DNA of 64,000 nt from Pseudomonas aestuarii (GTDB taxonomy: Bacteria; Pseudomonadota; Gammaproteobacteria; Pseudomonadales; Pseudomonadaceae). Location: positions 1 to 64,000 of the forward strand of contig NZ_JAQJZJ010000006.1 of NCBI RefSeq assembly GCF_027988105.1. The letters run 5' to 3'. The notes under the pieces were generated by a model, which saw only the letters and a list, made by a program, of their open reading frames with translations, did not search any database and was not told where the DNA came from. The first letter of the stretch is position 1. Each line of letters begins with the position of its first letter. Both the position numbers and the translations under genes were made by a program. Positions 1 through 10,081 of the stretch are shown piece after piece.

Positions 1-87
1 TCAATCGCGGCAGCCTGGCGCTCGCTCAACCCTGTGGTTTGTTAATATCGCGCGTTCTGTTTTTCCTTCCGAGGCTGGAGTTTACCG

Positions 88-3000
88 ATGTCCGCCCCTG
101 TGACCCCTTTCGGGCTTGCCGCCCTGCCGGATGCCTACAAGGCGGTGCTCTATGTGCTGGCTTTGTCTTTCCCGGGCAAGCATAAAACCGCTTTGCTCGA
201 GCAGTTGCGCGAGATGGGGGTGCGCAGCACCTCAGCCCGGGCGATGGACGGCTCGGCGCTGAGCGAGGTACTGGCGATGCTGCACCGCCTCGACTGGGTC
301 AGCCTCGGCGGCGGCGGACAGCCCTATTGCTTGCCGCCGGAGCGGCGCAATCTGGTGCTGCAGCAGCTCAATAGTGACGTCAGCAAAGACAGCTGGTTGC
401 TTGCGCTGCGTAGCAGCATCGCACCGCAGCGTAGTGCTTGGGATATTCCCAGCCAGGCGAATCAGCGGCTGAGTCTTTGGCTGGCCATCCTGGGTGGGCA
501 GGCAGATGACGTGCGGCAGGGAGTGGCTTTGCTGCAGTCGAGCTCGCTGCGCCAGACCCTGACGGGCGAGTCGCCTTGCCAGCAACTGCTGGCTGACGAG
601 CCGGGCAGGCAGGTGTTTGCCACACTCAAGCATGAGGTCAAAAGCCTGTTGCTGGAGGATTATCTGGGACAGGTGAACTGGCAGTTGCAACCGGCAGATG
701 AGGCTTATCGGCAGGGGTTGGCCTTGCTCGCAAACTCTTCGGCCAGTGTTGAGTTGTCGTTACAACTGATGTTGCAGGCCTTGTGGCGTGGCGACTGGTT
801 GCAGTTTAAAGCGCTGGGACGGGGTGAGCTGGCGTTCATGCAACAGTTCATCCTGCAGTTGTTGCGTGGTCAGTATCCGCAAGCCTTGCTGGCCATGCAG
901 GAGTGGATGCTGGTGATCAAGCGGCAGAGCAAGAAGCGCAAAGTTGACCTGCCGCCGATACTCAATGGTTTCTATTGCCTGCTGTTGTTGGCCTGTGCTG
1001 ACAAACAGCTGTATCCGGCGCTGAAACAGGCGGTCAGCCTGGGTCTGAAGGAGTATTACGGCCGGGCTTATCCGGCTCTGCAGATGCTGGTCGAACAGCA
1101 GCAGGCGAGTGGGCGGCGGCTTGATCCTGAGCTTAGCGAGCCCTTGTCGTTCAATGGTTTCGATGGCCTGCTGCTGGCCCTGGGGCTGTACTGGGCGGAT
1201 GCCGAGGTGGTGCGCGAGCCAGTGTGGCGGGAGCAGGTCAGTGGCTTTCGCGACAACCTGGCAGCGGCGGGCTACCACTGGCTCGCTGAGGAGCTGGATG
1301 CCCTGCTGGCGCAGCAGTTTGCCCAGCTGCGGCGCCAGCCGGACTGGCACCAAGTGGCCGGGCTGGTGCCGCTGGTTAGCCTCTACCAGCGCCAAGAAGC
1401 CTGGCAGCATGCCCTGACCGCACTGTCTCTGCTCAAGTCGGGAAAGACCGAGTCGGGCGCTACCCAGATCGAGAAGTCGACGCGATTGGCCTGGTTCGTC
1501 ACCTTCAACCCTGAGCAGCTGGGTGTCGAACCACGCGAGCAGAAGCTCGGCGCCAAGGGGCAGTGGAGCAAAGGGCGCGCCGTGGCCCTTAAACGCCTGT
1601 TCGAGGATGCCGACAGCCTGGACTTCCTGCTGGAGCAGGACCGGCAGACGATTCGCATGATTCAGCCTGGGACCGATTATTACTCTGGTGGGACGCGCTA
1701 TGAGTTGTCTGCTGAGCACGCCTTGCCTCGACTGGTTGGGCATCCGGCCTTGTTCTGGGCCGATGCGCCGGATGTGCGGGTCGATCTGCTGCTCGGCCAA
1801 GTGAGTTTGCAGCTTAAATCACAAGGCACACAGATCCACCTCAAGCTCGAGCCAAATGGTGTGCAGGGCAATCCTGCCGTGCTGCTGCGCAAAGAGACGC
1901 CAACGCGCCTGCTGGTTTACCCGATCAGCCGTGAGCTACGGCAGATCGCCGATATAGTCGGTGACGGCCTGAGTGTGCCGCAGGCTGCCAAGGCACAATT
2001 GGTCGAGGCCATCGGTGCGATAGCGCCACTATTGCCGATCCACTCGGACTTGCCGGAGTTGGCTGGCCATCTGGACAGTGTAGCCGCCGACGGTACGGTG
2101 TATGCGCACCTGTTGCCGCTGGAGGCAGGCCTGCGCCTGCAGTTGCTGGTGCGACCGCTGGCCAGCAGCAGCTGGTTCAAGCCCGGGCATGGATTGGAAA
2201 ACATACTCGGTGAGCTCGACGGTAAAGCGCTACAGGCAAGTCGTGACCTGCACGCAGAAACCGCCGCGTTGCAGCGGGTGTTGCAGGCCTGCCCGGCGCT
2301 GGCGCAGGCCGACACCGATGGTCAGGAGTGGCAGCTGGCCGAACCTCAGGATGCCCTGCAAGTATTGAGTGAGTTGCAGGCGCTGGAGGGCGACTGGTTG
2401 CAATGCGTCTGGCCGGAAGGCGAGCGCATGCGGATCAAGGCGCGGCCGGGCATGGGCCAACTCAAGCTCGGGCTCAAGCAGCAGGGCGACTGGTTCGTGC
2501 TCAACGGTGAAGTGCAACTGGACGATGGCCGCGTGCTGCACCTACGTCAGCTGCTGGAATTGCTCAAGTCCAGCACCGGGCGCTTCCTCAAGCTTGGTGA
2601 TAAGGATTGGCTGGCCCTGAGCGACAGCCTGCGCAAGCGCCTGGACGAGTTGGCCCATCTGGCCGATCGGGTCGGCGATGACGGTCTGCGCCTGAACCTG
2701 CTGACCACCCCGCTGTTGGCCGGGTTGGCGCAAGAGGCCGGCGAGTTTCAGGCCGATGCCGGCTGGCAAGCGCACCTGGACAAGCTCGAATCGCTCAAGC
2801 ACTACCAGCCGCAGGTGCCAAGTACCCTGCAGGCCGAGCTGCGCGATTACCAGCGCGAAGGTTTCGACTGGCTGGTGCGCCTGGCCCAATGGGGCGTCGG
2901 CGCCTGTCTGGCCGATGACATGGGCTTGGGCAAAACCGTGCAGACCCTCGCCCTGCTGTTGCACCGGGCGCCTGCGGGGCCGCAATTGGTGGTGGCACCG

Positions 3001-4194
3001 ACCTCGGTGGCGCTCAACTGGCAGGCGGAAACCGCCCGCTTTGCGCCAACGCTCAGGCTGCACATCTATCAGCAGACTCGCCACCTTGATGGACTGGGGC
3101 CGCTGGATCTGGTGATCGTCAGCTATGGTCTGCTGCAGCAGGATAATCAGGCGTTTGGCCGTCAGCACTGGACCAGCGTGGTGCTGGATGAGGCCCAGGC
3201 GATCAAGAACTCGCAGAGCAAGCGCTCGCAAGCGGCGATGACGTTGCAGGCCGACTTCAAGCTGATCGCCAGTGGCACCCCGGTGGAAAACCACCTGGGC
3301 GAGCTGTGGAACCTGTTCCGCTTTATCAACCCGGGTCTGCTCGGCAGCCAGGACCGTTTCGCCCAGCGCTTCGCCACGCCGATCGAGCGTGGCGAGCAGG
3401 GCGCGCGCAAGGCGTTGAAGGCCCTGATCCAGCCATTCATTCTGCGGCGACTGAAAAGCCAGGTGCTCGACGAACTGCCACCGCGCACCGAGATCACCTA
3501 CAAGGTGCCGTTGTCCAGCGAGGAGAGGCACCTGTACGAGGCTCTGCGTCAGCAGGCCCTGACGACGCTTACTGCTACGGCGCCTGGCAAGTCGCTGCAG
3601 GTGTTGGCAGAGATCACTCGCTTGCGGCGCTTCTGTTGTCACCCGCGCCTGGTCATGCCGGGCTGTGGTCTGAGTGGCAGCAAGCTGGCCGCCTTTGCCG
3701 AAATCGTCGAGGAGCTGCTGGAGAACCGCCACAAGGCGTTGGTGTTCAGCCAGTTCGTCGACCACCTGAGCATCATTCGTGGCTGGCTCGATGAGCAGGG
3801 CATCAGCTATCAGTACCTAGATGGCGCCACCTCGCCGAAAGAGCGCCAGACACGTATAGCTGACTTTCAGGCCGGCATAGGCGAGATTTTCCTGATCAGC
3901 CTGAAAGCCGGCGGTACCGGCCTCAACCTGACGGCTGCCGACTATGTGATCCACCTCGACCCCTGGTGGAACCCCGCGGTAGAGGATCAAGCCAGCGACC
4001 GCGCCCACCGTATGGGCCAGCAGCGCCCGGTGACCATCTACCGGCTGGTCACCGAGCACACCATCGAGGAGCAGATCGTCGCCCTGCACGGGAAAAAGCG
4101 AGACCTCGCCGACAGTTTGTTGGGTGGCGGCGAGGTCAGCGGCAAGCTGGATGCCGATGCATTGCTGAGTCTGCTCAAAGGCGACCAGTTCTAG
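88..4194 (+). CDS. SNF2/RapA-family DEAD/DEAH-box helicase
   Basis: The 1368-residue protein is a Swi2/Snf2-type ATPase expected to translocate on double-stranded DNA. The C-terminal 450 residues carry the engine: Walker A DDMGLGKTVQ near residue 940, the DEAQ box (VLDEAQAIK) near 1030, SGTPVENHLGELW near 1065, and helicase motifs V-VI (GGTGLNL, then QASDRAHRMGQ) near 1280-1310. The first 900 residues show no domain I can name; in bacterial relatives this part is a variable regulatory or SWIM-like region. I see no clear zinc-finger cysteine pattern. GGCTGGAG lies 12 bases before the ATG. The gene stands alone and converges on the DUF1329 gene. The family is certain; the cellular role is unknown. 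Confidence 0.9.
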   Translation: MSAPVTPFGLAALPDAYKAVLYVLALSFPGKHKTALLEQLREMGVRSTSARAMDGSALSEVLAMLHRLDWVSLGGGGQPYCLPPERRNLVLQQLNSDVSKDSWLLALRSSIAPQRSAWDIPSQANQRLSLWLAILGGQADDVRQGVALLQSSSLRQTLTGESPCQQLLADEPGRQVFATLKHEVKSLLLEDYLGQVNWQLQPADEAYRQGLALLANSSASVELSLQLMLQALWRGDWLQFKALGRGELAFMQQFILQLLRGQYPQALLAMQEWMLVIKRQSKKRKVDLPPILNGFYCLLLLACADKQLYPALKQAVSLGLKEYYGRAYPALQMLVEQQQASGRRLDPELSEPLSFNGFDGLLLALGLYWADAEVVREPVWREQVSGFRDNLAAAGYHWLAEELDALLAQQFAQLRRQPDWHQVAGLVPLVSLYQRQEAWQHALTALSLLKSGKTESGATQIEKSTRLAWFVTFNPEQLGVEPREQKLGAKGQWSKGRAVALKRLFEDADSLDFLLEQDRQTIRMIQPGTDYYSGGTRYELSAEHALPRLVGHPALFWADAPDVRVDLLLGQVSLQLKSQGTQIHLKLEPNGVQGNPAVLLRKETPTRLLVYPISRELRQIADIVGDGLSVPQAAKAQLVEAIGAIAPLLPIHSDLPELAGHLDSVAADGTVYAHLLPLEAGLRLQLLVRPLASSSWFKPGHGLENILGELDGKALQASRDLHAETAALQRVLQACPALAQADTDGQEWQLAEPQDALQVLSELQALEGDWLQCVWPEGERMRIKARPGMGQLKLGLKQQGDWFVLNGEVQLDDGRVLHLRQLLELLKSSTGRFLKLGDKDWLALSDSLRKRLDELAHLADRVGDDGLRLNLLTTPLLAGLAQEAGEFQADAGWQAHLDKLESLKHYQPQVPSTLQAELRDYQREGFDWLVRLAQWGVGACLADDMGLGKTVQTLALLLHRAPAGPQLVVAPTSVALNWQAETARFAPTLRLHIYQQTRHLDGLGPLDLVIVSYGLLQQDNQAFGRQHWTSVVLDEAQAIKNSQSKRSQAAMTLQADFKLIASGTPVENHLGELWNLFRFINPGLLGSQDRFAQRFATPIERGEQGARKALKALIQPFILRRLKSQVLDELPPRTEITYKVPLSSEERHLYEALRQQALTTLTATAPGKSLQVLAEITRLRRFCCHPRLVMPGCGLSGSKLAAFAEIVEELLENRHKALVFSQFVDHLSIIRGWLDEQGISYQYLDGATSPKERQTRIADFQAGIGEIFLISLKAGGTGLNLTAADYVIHLDPWWNPAVEDQASDRAHRMGQQRPVTIYRLVTEHTIEEQIVALHGKKRDLADSLLGGGEVSGKLDADALLSLLKGDQF

Positions 4195-4231
4195 TGACGC
4201 CAGCGGATACCTGCCCCATGGGGAGACCACT

Positions 4232-4277
4232 ACAGCCCGCCGCCATCGACGATAGGTCATCGCTGGCGGCAGGCTGT
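4232..4277. terminator. Long hairpin between convergent genes
   Basis: Two arms, 4232-4245 and 4264-4277, pair over 13 bp with one mismatch (C4238 against A4271), and the inner bases CGAT/ATCG can extend the stem. It lies midway between the stop codons of the helicase gene and the oppositely oriented DUF1329 gene, where a two-way terminator is expected. No T-tract follows on either strand, so it may be factor-dependent or an RNA-stabilising structure. Confidence 0.45.
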
Positions 4278-4332
4278 GAGGGGATGATTGAGGCAGAAGG
4301 CCAGCCAGAGTGCTGACCTTGCAGGTGGGACT

Positions 4333-5646
4333 TCAGTTACCGGTAGCGCGCATGTGCTGCACGCTGAACATTTCCGGCTTGCTCATTTCCGGGTCGACCT
4401 GGCCCTTGAACTGGCCGGTGGTGCAGTGCATGGCTTGCACATCGATCATGCTGAAGCTGTCGTCGATCGACACACCGCTGTCCTTGTTTTTCGCCAGGTG
4501 GTGATCCGGGTGGGCCTGGCCGATGGTGAAGGTTTTCCACAGCGCGCCCTTGCGGTCATAGGAGACGGTCCGCGGGATGGTGAAAGTCTGCGCGTCCATG
4601 TAGTGCACGCGCTTGGATAGCGGATGGCTACCTTCGACCGGTGCCGCTTCCACCTCGTAGACCTTGCGCAGCTGCCAGGTGATGTCGGGGAAGCAGCCGC
4701 CCTGGCCACCGAAAGCCACGACCTGGTAGCCGTCGCTGTCCTGATGGGTCTCGCTGTCCAGGCTCAGGTCGTTGTGGTTGTAAAACGGCATCAGCATGAA
4801 ACGGGTGCCCTTGTAGGTCCAGTTCATGTCGGAGATGCGCCCGTTGTAACCCTCGAAGTCTTCAATCATCAGGTCTGAGCCGAGGAACGCATCGGTCACC
4901 TGGCCGGTGGCCAGGCGCCGTACGCGACGCTGGAAGCCGAGGTAGAGCCAGGAATTGTCGCGCTTGAGGTCGTCCTGGGCGCGGTGGATCAGCAGCTGGG
5001 TGTTACGTACGTCGTAGGGCTCGAGCACCTTGACGTAGATGCCGCGAAACAGTTCCGAGGGGTTTGGCGTGATCGCCGGCTTGGGTTCCTGGTTGACCCG
5101 ACCGATGAAGTTGAGGAAGTGAAAATCGAACTTGATGGTGCGCTCGACCTTGGCCGACTCCATGTCGCGGTACTTCCAGTAGAACGGCGAGATGGCAGCG
5201 CTGTCGCCCCAGTTGTAGCCATACTTGTAGTTCCAGGCCAGCTTCTCGCCGGCGCGCGGGTCATTGCTATCCGGTTCCTGGGGGAACGGCCGACCGGCGA
5301 CCCAGCCTTCGATCTCGCCAGCCTTGGCGCCGAGCTTGACCTTGTCCTGGCCCTGGCGGGTGGCCTCGACATAATTGGGGTGCAGGTCGAAGGAAGTGGT
5401 CTCGCCAACCTGCATATCCAGCCAGCCCTTCTCGATGAAGCCGTAGAAGGCCGGGTCGATGATGTCCTTGAACTGGGCGACGTTGGCCTTGTTGATCGTC
5501 AGGCCGGCGCTGAGTCCGGCAAAGGCCGGCTTCTCAGCCTGGTAGGGACGGAAAGAACGGTCGATCACAGCCGAGTCGGCTTGGGCGAAACCTGCGCTGA
5601 TTGCCAGGGCAAGGGCGGCGAAACGGAAGCGGAATTGCTTATTCAT
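4333..5646 (-). CDS. DUF1329 family periplasmic protein
   Basis: The 437-residue product starts with a clear Sec signal peptide (MNKQFRFRFAALALAISAGFAQA), so the mature protein is periplasmic or outer-membrane associated. The rest fits the DUF1329 family, which is usually encoded beside DUF1302 and is thought to have a LolB/LppX-like lipid-binding fold. It is the last gene of a minus-strand operon, 18 bases after the DUF1302 gene, with GAGGAAGA before the ATG. The constant DUF1302-DUF1329-RND association suggests the three handle one hydrophobic compound across the envelope. The compound is not identified; a role linked to aromatics is inferred from the promoter of this operon. Confidence 0.85.
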   Translation of the reverse strand: MNKQFRFRFAALALAISAGFAQADSAVIDRSFRPYQAEKPAFAGLSAGLTINKANVAQFKDIIDPAFYGFIEKGWLDMQVGETTSFDLHPNYVEATRQGQDKVKLGAKAGEIEGWVAGRPFPQEPDSNDPRAGEKLAWNYKYGYNWGDSAAISPFYWKYRDMESAKVERTIKFDFHFLNFIGRVNQEPKPAITPNPSELFRGIYVKVLEPYDVRNTQLLIHRAQDDLKRDNSWLYLGFQRRVRRLATGQVTDAFLGSDLMIEDFEGYNGRISDMNWTYKGTRFMLMPFYNHNDLSLDSETHQDSDGYQVVAFGGQGGCFPDITWQLRKVYEVEAAPVEGSHPLSKRVHYMDAQTFTIPRTVSYDRKGALWKTFTIGQAHPDHHLAKNKDSGVSIDDSFSMIDVQAMHCTTGQFKGQVDPEMSKPEMFSVQHMRATGN

Positions 5647-5664
5647 GGGTCTTCCTCGTGATGA

Positions 5665-7557
5665 TCAGAAGCTGTAGCGCAGGGTCAGTTGCAGTTCGTC
5701 TTCCTTTTGCGCCATGCCAATCGGGCCAGCGCGGAAACGACCAAGGGGTTCATAGCCGGTCAGACCAAGGCTCATGCCTTCTGGTTGGCCGCTGCTGGTG
5801 AAGGGGTCCCAGGGGTTGCAGGTACGGCAGTCGTCATACTCGCGGGCGCCGCGACCGACCTTGATGTTGGCGCCGGCGGTGATCTTCAGGGTGTCGCTGA
5901 ACAGGTACTCGATGCTCGGGGCGATGGCGGTGGCGCCGGCCTTGAAGTCATGGGCGGCGAGCAGTTGCGGGCTGAGGCGGTCGTTCATCCACCAGCCCTT
6001 GACCAGCAGGGTGCCGATCCAGTTCTGTTCCCAGTCCGGCATGCCGACCTTGCCCAGCACTCGTTTCTCTTCCTGGTGTTCGTGGATGTGTTGGCCGAAC
6101 AGCTGGGCGGAGAACAGGAAGGCGCGCCCGGGGTTGAGTGCCGGAATGAAGATGTTCTTGTCCGCACCGATCACGTAGCGGGTCACGTCCGACTCGGAGA
6201 ACAGCCGCGACTGCATTGTGTTGGCAAACTCCTCACCTTCGGTATGCGCTACCTCGACGCGGAATACCGTGTCGATCGCTTGCGAGTAGTAGTCCATCGA
6301 GCCGCCGAGCAAATTGACCCGCGGGAAGTGGATATCGAACGCAATCAAACTCGGCGATACCCCGGTCTCGCCGGTAAAGCCGTTCTGCGCCGGAATGCCA
6401 CCGCGCAGCGAAGGCAGCTGGGAGCGATAAGTGAGGGCGTTGAGGCTGAAGCCAAAGTCGCCATAAACGCCTTCCAGTTTGATCCCGAACTGGGTGTTGG
6501 ACAGGCTCCAGGACGGCATGTGTGCCTTGCGGATACCGATCTGGCCGGGGCCGAAATCGGTGGCGGTGTCGCCGAAGGCGAAGTTGGAAACGGTGCCGCC
6601 GTTTTCCCACAGGTTGTTCATGCCGCGGAAAAAGCAGGCCGCATCGAGGATCGAGTTGGGGCCGCCGCATTGACCGAGGTTATGCGGGCGAAACTTGTCG
6701 ACGTTCCACACGAAGGACAGGTTGAGGTCGTCGAACAGCTCGCCGGCGCCCATGCGCCAGTCGGCCTTGGCGATCCACATGGGGATACGGATGTCTTGCA
6801 GCTCGTCATAGATGTTGTTGCGCGAATAGTCGACCGGGTTGATCACGTCGAGCACCCGGAACAGGTCGGTGCGGCCCCAGATCACCTGCTGCTTGCCCAG
6901 ACGCCAGCTGAGGATGTCGCCGTTGGGCAGCTCATTGTCGAAGTCGACGTATAGCTCGCGGATGAAATCGAGGCGATCGTTGAACTCGGGGAAACGCAGC
7001 TCGTTGCTGCTGTAGTCGAGGTAGTCGTCGATGCAGCCGCGACTGTCCTTGTCGCAGGGCCGCACCGGCACGCCGAAAGCGACGCCGCCATTGGTTTTGT
7101 GCAGGTTCTCACCGAGGACGATCATGCCCTCGTTGGGATTGTTGGCCACGTTGAAGGTGTTCGGCAGCTTCAAGCCGCCGCCGTGCGGCACCGAGCTGGC
7201 AGGGTTGATCGCGCCCGTGTCCTCCAGCTGGATGGCGCCCCCTGCGCCACTGCCATATTCGCTGCTATTGAGGTCGTAGACGCCATCGTAGGTGCCGCGG
7301 AAGGTGGCGTGGAAGGCGGTGTTCTTGAAGTTCAGCTGGCCCAGGTCGCCGAACTTGCGGTCGGCGTTGAGCTGCAGGGTGTTGCGAAACTTCGACAGGC
7401 CGACGCTATCGCGGGCGAAGGTGGCGTTCTCGACATAACCGGTGACCTGCATTTCCTCGTCGGCCAGGGCGCTGGCCAGCGGGGTCAGGCTGCTGCCCGC
7501 GCCTGCCAGCGCGGCCAGGGTCCAGTGTTTCAGGCTTTTTCTTATTCTTGTCTGCAT
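5665..7557 (-). CDS. DUF1302 family outer-membrane beta-barrel-like protein
   Basis: I place the start at the ATG at 7557 (MQTRIRKSLKHWTL), preceded by AAGAGG at good spacing. The frame stays open 11 codons further, but no signal peptide would fit that start. The 630-residue product has a signal peptide ending near ASALA and a long, Gly/Asp/Asn-rich body of alternating strands, and it ends in an aromatic-terminated strand (LTLRYSF), the usual barrel-insertion signature. This fits DUF1302, a family of large outer-membrane proteins found with DUF1329 and MMPL/RND exporters, often near steroid or aromatic catabolism genes. A channel role is inferred. Confidence 0.85.
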   Translation of the reverse strand: MQTRIRKSLKHWTLAALAGAGSSLTPLASALADEEMQVTGYVENATFARDSVGLSKFRNTLQLNADRKFGDLGQLNFKNTAFHATFRGTYDGVYDLNSSEYGSGAGGAIQLEDTGAINPASSVPHGGGLKLPNTFNVANNPNEGMIVLGENLHKTNGGVAFGVPVRPCDKDSRGCIDDYLDYSSNELRFPEFNDRLDFIRELYVDFDNELPNGDILSWRLGKQQVIWGRTDLFRVLDVINPVDYSRNNIYDELQDIRIPMWIAKADWRMGAGELFDDLNLSFVWNVDKFRPHNLGQCGGPNSILDAACFFRGMNNLWENGGTVSNFAFGDTATDFGPGQIGIRKAHMPSWSLSNTQFGIKLEGVYGDFGFSLNALTYRSQLPSLRGGIPAQNGFTGETGVSPSLIAFDIHFPRVNLLGGSMDYYSQAIDTVFRVEVAHTEGEEFANTMQSRLFSESDVTRYVIGADKNIFIPALNPGRAFLFSAQLFGQHIHEHQEEKRVLGKVGMPDWEQNWIGTLLVKGWWMNDRLSPQLLAAHDFKAGATAIAPSIEYLFSDTLKITAGANIKVGRGAREYDDCRTCNPWDPFTSSGQPEGMSLGLTGYEPLGRFRAGPIGMAQKEDELQLTLRYSF

Positions 7558-7596
7558 GGCAGAACCTCTTGCGGTGGGTTGTTGATGCATTCCGGC

Positions 7597-10077
7597 TCAG
7601 GCCGGTTGGCGCGCCTCGGGCAGCAGCCCACCGTCCGACTGCGCCGAAGTCGGCAACGGATTGGTGGGAATTGCGGGAATCGGTTCGGCGTCCTGGTCGG
7701 CGTGGATCACGCCGTCGGCGTCGACATAGGCATCGGTGATGAAGCGCGGCTTGAATACCAGCACCCAGGCCGGCGCCAGGAGCATGGCGGCGATGCCGTT
7801 GATCACGATCATCACGCACAGCAGCTTGGCGGCGTCGGCCTGGAAGCGCAGGTCGGAGAGCAGCACCCACATGACGATGCCGGCCATCAGGGTCAGCGCG
7901 GTGAAACTTATCGCCATGCCAGTGGTGGCGATGGCGCGGTGCACCGCCGCGGACAGATTGCCGCTCTTGACCATCTCCTCGCGGATGCGGTCCATCATGT
8001 AGATCGAGTAGTCGATGCCGACGCCGATGCCCACGGCGATGACCGGCACCGTGTTGATATCAATGCTCATCCCGGCCAGGCCCATGTAGGCGTAGGTCAG
8101 CACGGTGGCGAAGAGCATCGCCATCAGCATCATCAGGCCGGCATGCCAGCTGGTGTAGAAGACCATGACGAAGGCGAAGATCAGCACGAACACCAGTGGC
8201 AGCACCAGCAGGTTGGTCTCGAACGCCGATTCGTTCATCGCCGCGGCCACCCCAAGGGTGCCGCCGGCCAGGCGAATGCTCAGGCCCGGTACATCCTCGC
8301 CGTGTTCGGCGATCCACTGCTTGGCCATGAACATGGCGCGGCGGATGGTCTCGCCCTGGCGGTCCTTGTAATAAAACACCAGGTTGGCGATGCGGTCGTC
8401 GGTGTCGTTGAACTCGTCGAGGGCACCGGGGATCGGGCTGGAGGCCATGTAGGTGAACATCAGTCCGCCGACGTAATCGGCGTCATGGGGGATCTGGAAC
8501 CAGCGCGGGTCGTCGTTGTGCATCAGCCGATTGACCTGCTTGACCAGGTCCGGCAAACCCTTGCTGCCGCCCACCGCCGGGTCACTGAGCATGTGCGCCT
8601 GCAGCGACTGCAGCGACTGCAGCACCTCGGGTCGCTTGATCCCGCCGTTCTCGGCGTGTTCGGCGATGATGTACAGCTCCTCGGAACCGGGGAAGCGGTC
8701 GTTGATCTCCTTGGACGACAGGTTGTAGTCGTGCTCGGGGTAGAGGATCGGCGAGCCGGGTTCGGAGTCGCCGATGCGCACCTGCGACGAGGCCCACAGC
8801 CCGGCGAGAATCGCCAGTGCGGCCAGGCCCAGCAGCTTGCGTGCGGCACCGGGGCGCGACACGGTGGCGGCGCAGGTGGCGCCGATGTGGCGCAGGAAGG
8901 TTTCCTTGATCTGCGGGTTCTTCGGCTGCGGCAGGATCGACAGCAGCAGCGGCACGCCGATCAGTACCGAGAAGATCACCGTGGTCGCCCACAGCGAGGC
9001 GTAGATGCCGAGCTTGGTGTTCAGCGCGATCGAGCCGATGGCGATCAGCGACAGGCCGATGGCGTCCGAGGCGATGCCCAGGGTGCCGGGGCGGAACAGG
9101 CTGTCGAAGGTGGCGCGCGCGGCCAGTTGGCCATCACCGCGCTCGCGTACTTCGGCGTAGTAGCGCTCGACCAACTGCACGCCATGGCTCATCGCCCGTG
9201 CGGCAATCAGGAAGGGAATCACCAGGCCCAGCGGGTCGAGGTTGTAGCCCAGCAGGCTGATGATGCCCAGGCCCCAGATGGTCGAAATCAGTACCCCGCC
9301 CAACGGGATCAGCACGCCGTAGGCCTTGCGGAAATGAAACACCAGCAGCGCCAGCATCGCCAACACGGTGAACACGAAAATCTGCAGGATCTGCTCCATG
9401 TAGGTGTAGGCCCAGCCAACCAGTACCGGTTGGCCAGTGGCGTAGAGGCGCACGCCGTCACGCACCTCCGCCTGACGCAGGGCCTGCAGCTGGGCGAAGG
9501 TCTGCTCGTAGTCGAGTTGACCCTCGATCAGTTGCGCCTTGACCAGCGCCACCTTGAGGTCCGGCGAGACCAGCGGCCCATAGACCCGCGGGTTGGCCAC
9601 CACGTCGGCCTTCATCGCGGCCAGCTGAGCGTCGTCGAGCTGGCCGAATTCGGGCTGGTAGTAGGGCTCGGAGTTGATGCTGCCGACCTCGGTCAGCCAG
9701 ATCTTGCGCGAGTTGCGGTGGGTCAGGCTGCTGACCAGGTTGTGGTTGACCCCCGGCAGGTTGTCCACCGCCTGGGTGACGCGGTCCAGAGTGGCCAGGT
9801 TGACGTTGCTGAACAGGTCGCCGTCGGTGAACTCGACGCCAATCACCAGCACGTTGGCGCCGCCGAAGGTGTCCTTGATGCTGTTGTGCAACTGGATATA
9901 GGGGTGTTGCTGCGGCAGCAGGTCGGCGAAGTCGGTATAGACCTTGAGGGCCGGGATCTGCAGGGCGAAGAACAGGGTCAGCGCGCCGATCAGCGCCAGA
10001 ACCCGGCGCGGGTGACGGAACAGCCAGAGTTTGGCCAGGTAGAAAAAATGGGTGAACCGGTGCATGGACATGGTCAA
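7597..10077 (-). CDS. MMPL/RND-family inner-membrane transporter
   Basis: This 826-residue protein has the RND/MMPL layout of two repeated halves, each with one membrane helix, a large periplasmic loop and five further helices. The first helix is near residue 25 (VLALIGALTLFFALQIPAL). The second half contains GIGVGIDYSIYMMDRIREEM, the SSD-like helix 4 segment with its conserved Asp. Such proteins use the proton gradient to move hydrophobic molecules. At 826 residues it matches the shorter hydrophobe exporters rather than the roughly 1040-residue AcrB type, and no membrane-fusion partner is nearby. It lies between the YCF48-like gene (4 bases upstream) and DUF1302. The substrate is unknown. 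Confidence 0.9.
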   Translation of the reverse strand: MTMSMHRFTHFFYLAKLWLFRHPRRVLALIGALTLFFALQIPALKVYTDFADLLPQQHPYIQLHNSIKDTFGGANVLVIGVEFTDGDLFSNVNLATLDRVTQAVDNLPGVNHNLVSSLTHRNSRKIWLTEVGSINSEPYYQPEFGQLDDAQLAAMKADVVANPRVYGPLVSPDLKVALVKAQLIEGQLDYEQTFAQLQALRQAEVRDGVRLYATGQPVLVGWAYTYMEQILQIFVFTVLAMLALLVFHFRKAYGVLIPLGGVLISTIWGLGIISLLGYNLDPLGLVIPFLIAARAMSHGVQLVERYYAEVRERGDGQLAARATFDSLFRPGTLGIASDAIGLSLIAIGSIALNTKLGIYASLWATTVIFSVLIGVPLLLSILPQPKNPQIKETFLRHIGATCAATVSRPGAARKLLGLAALAILAGLWASSQVRIGDSEPGSPILYPEHDYNLSSKEINDRFPGSEELYIIAEHAENGGIKRPEVLQSLQSLQAHMLSDPAVGGSKGLPDLVKQVNRLMHNDDPRWFQIPHDADYVGGLMFTYMASSPIPGALDEFNDTDDRIANLVFYYKDRQGETIRRAMFMAKQWIAEHGEDVPGLSIRLAGGTLGVAAAMNESAFETNLLVLPLVFVLIFAFVMVFYTSWHAGLMMLMAMLFATVLTYAYMGLAGMSIDINTVPVIAVGIGVGIDYSIYMMDRIREEMVKSGNLSAAVHRAIATTGMAISFTALTLMAGIVMWVLLSDLRFQADAAKLLCVMIVINGIAAMLLAPAWVLVFKPRFITDAYVDADGVIHADQDAEPIPAIPTNPLPTSAQSDGGLLPEARQPA

Positions 10078-10081
10078 AGCC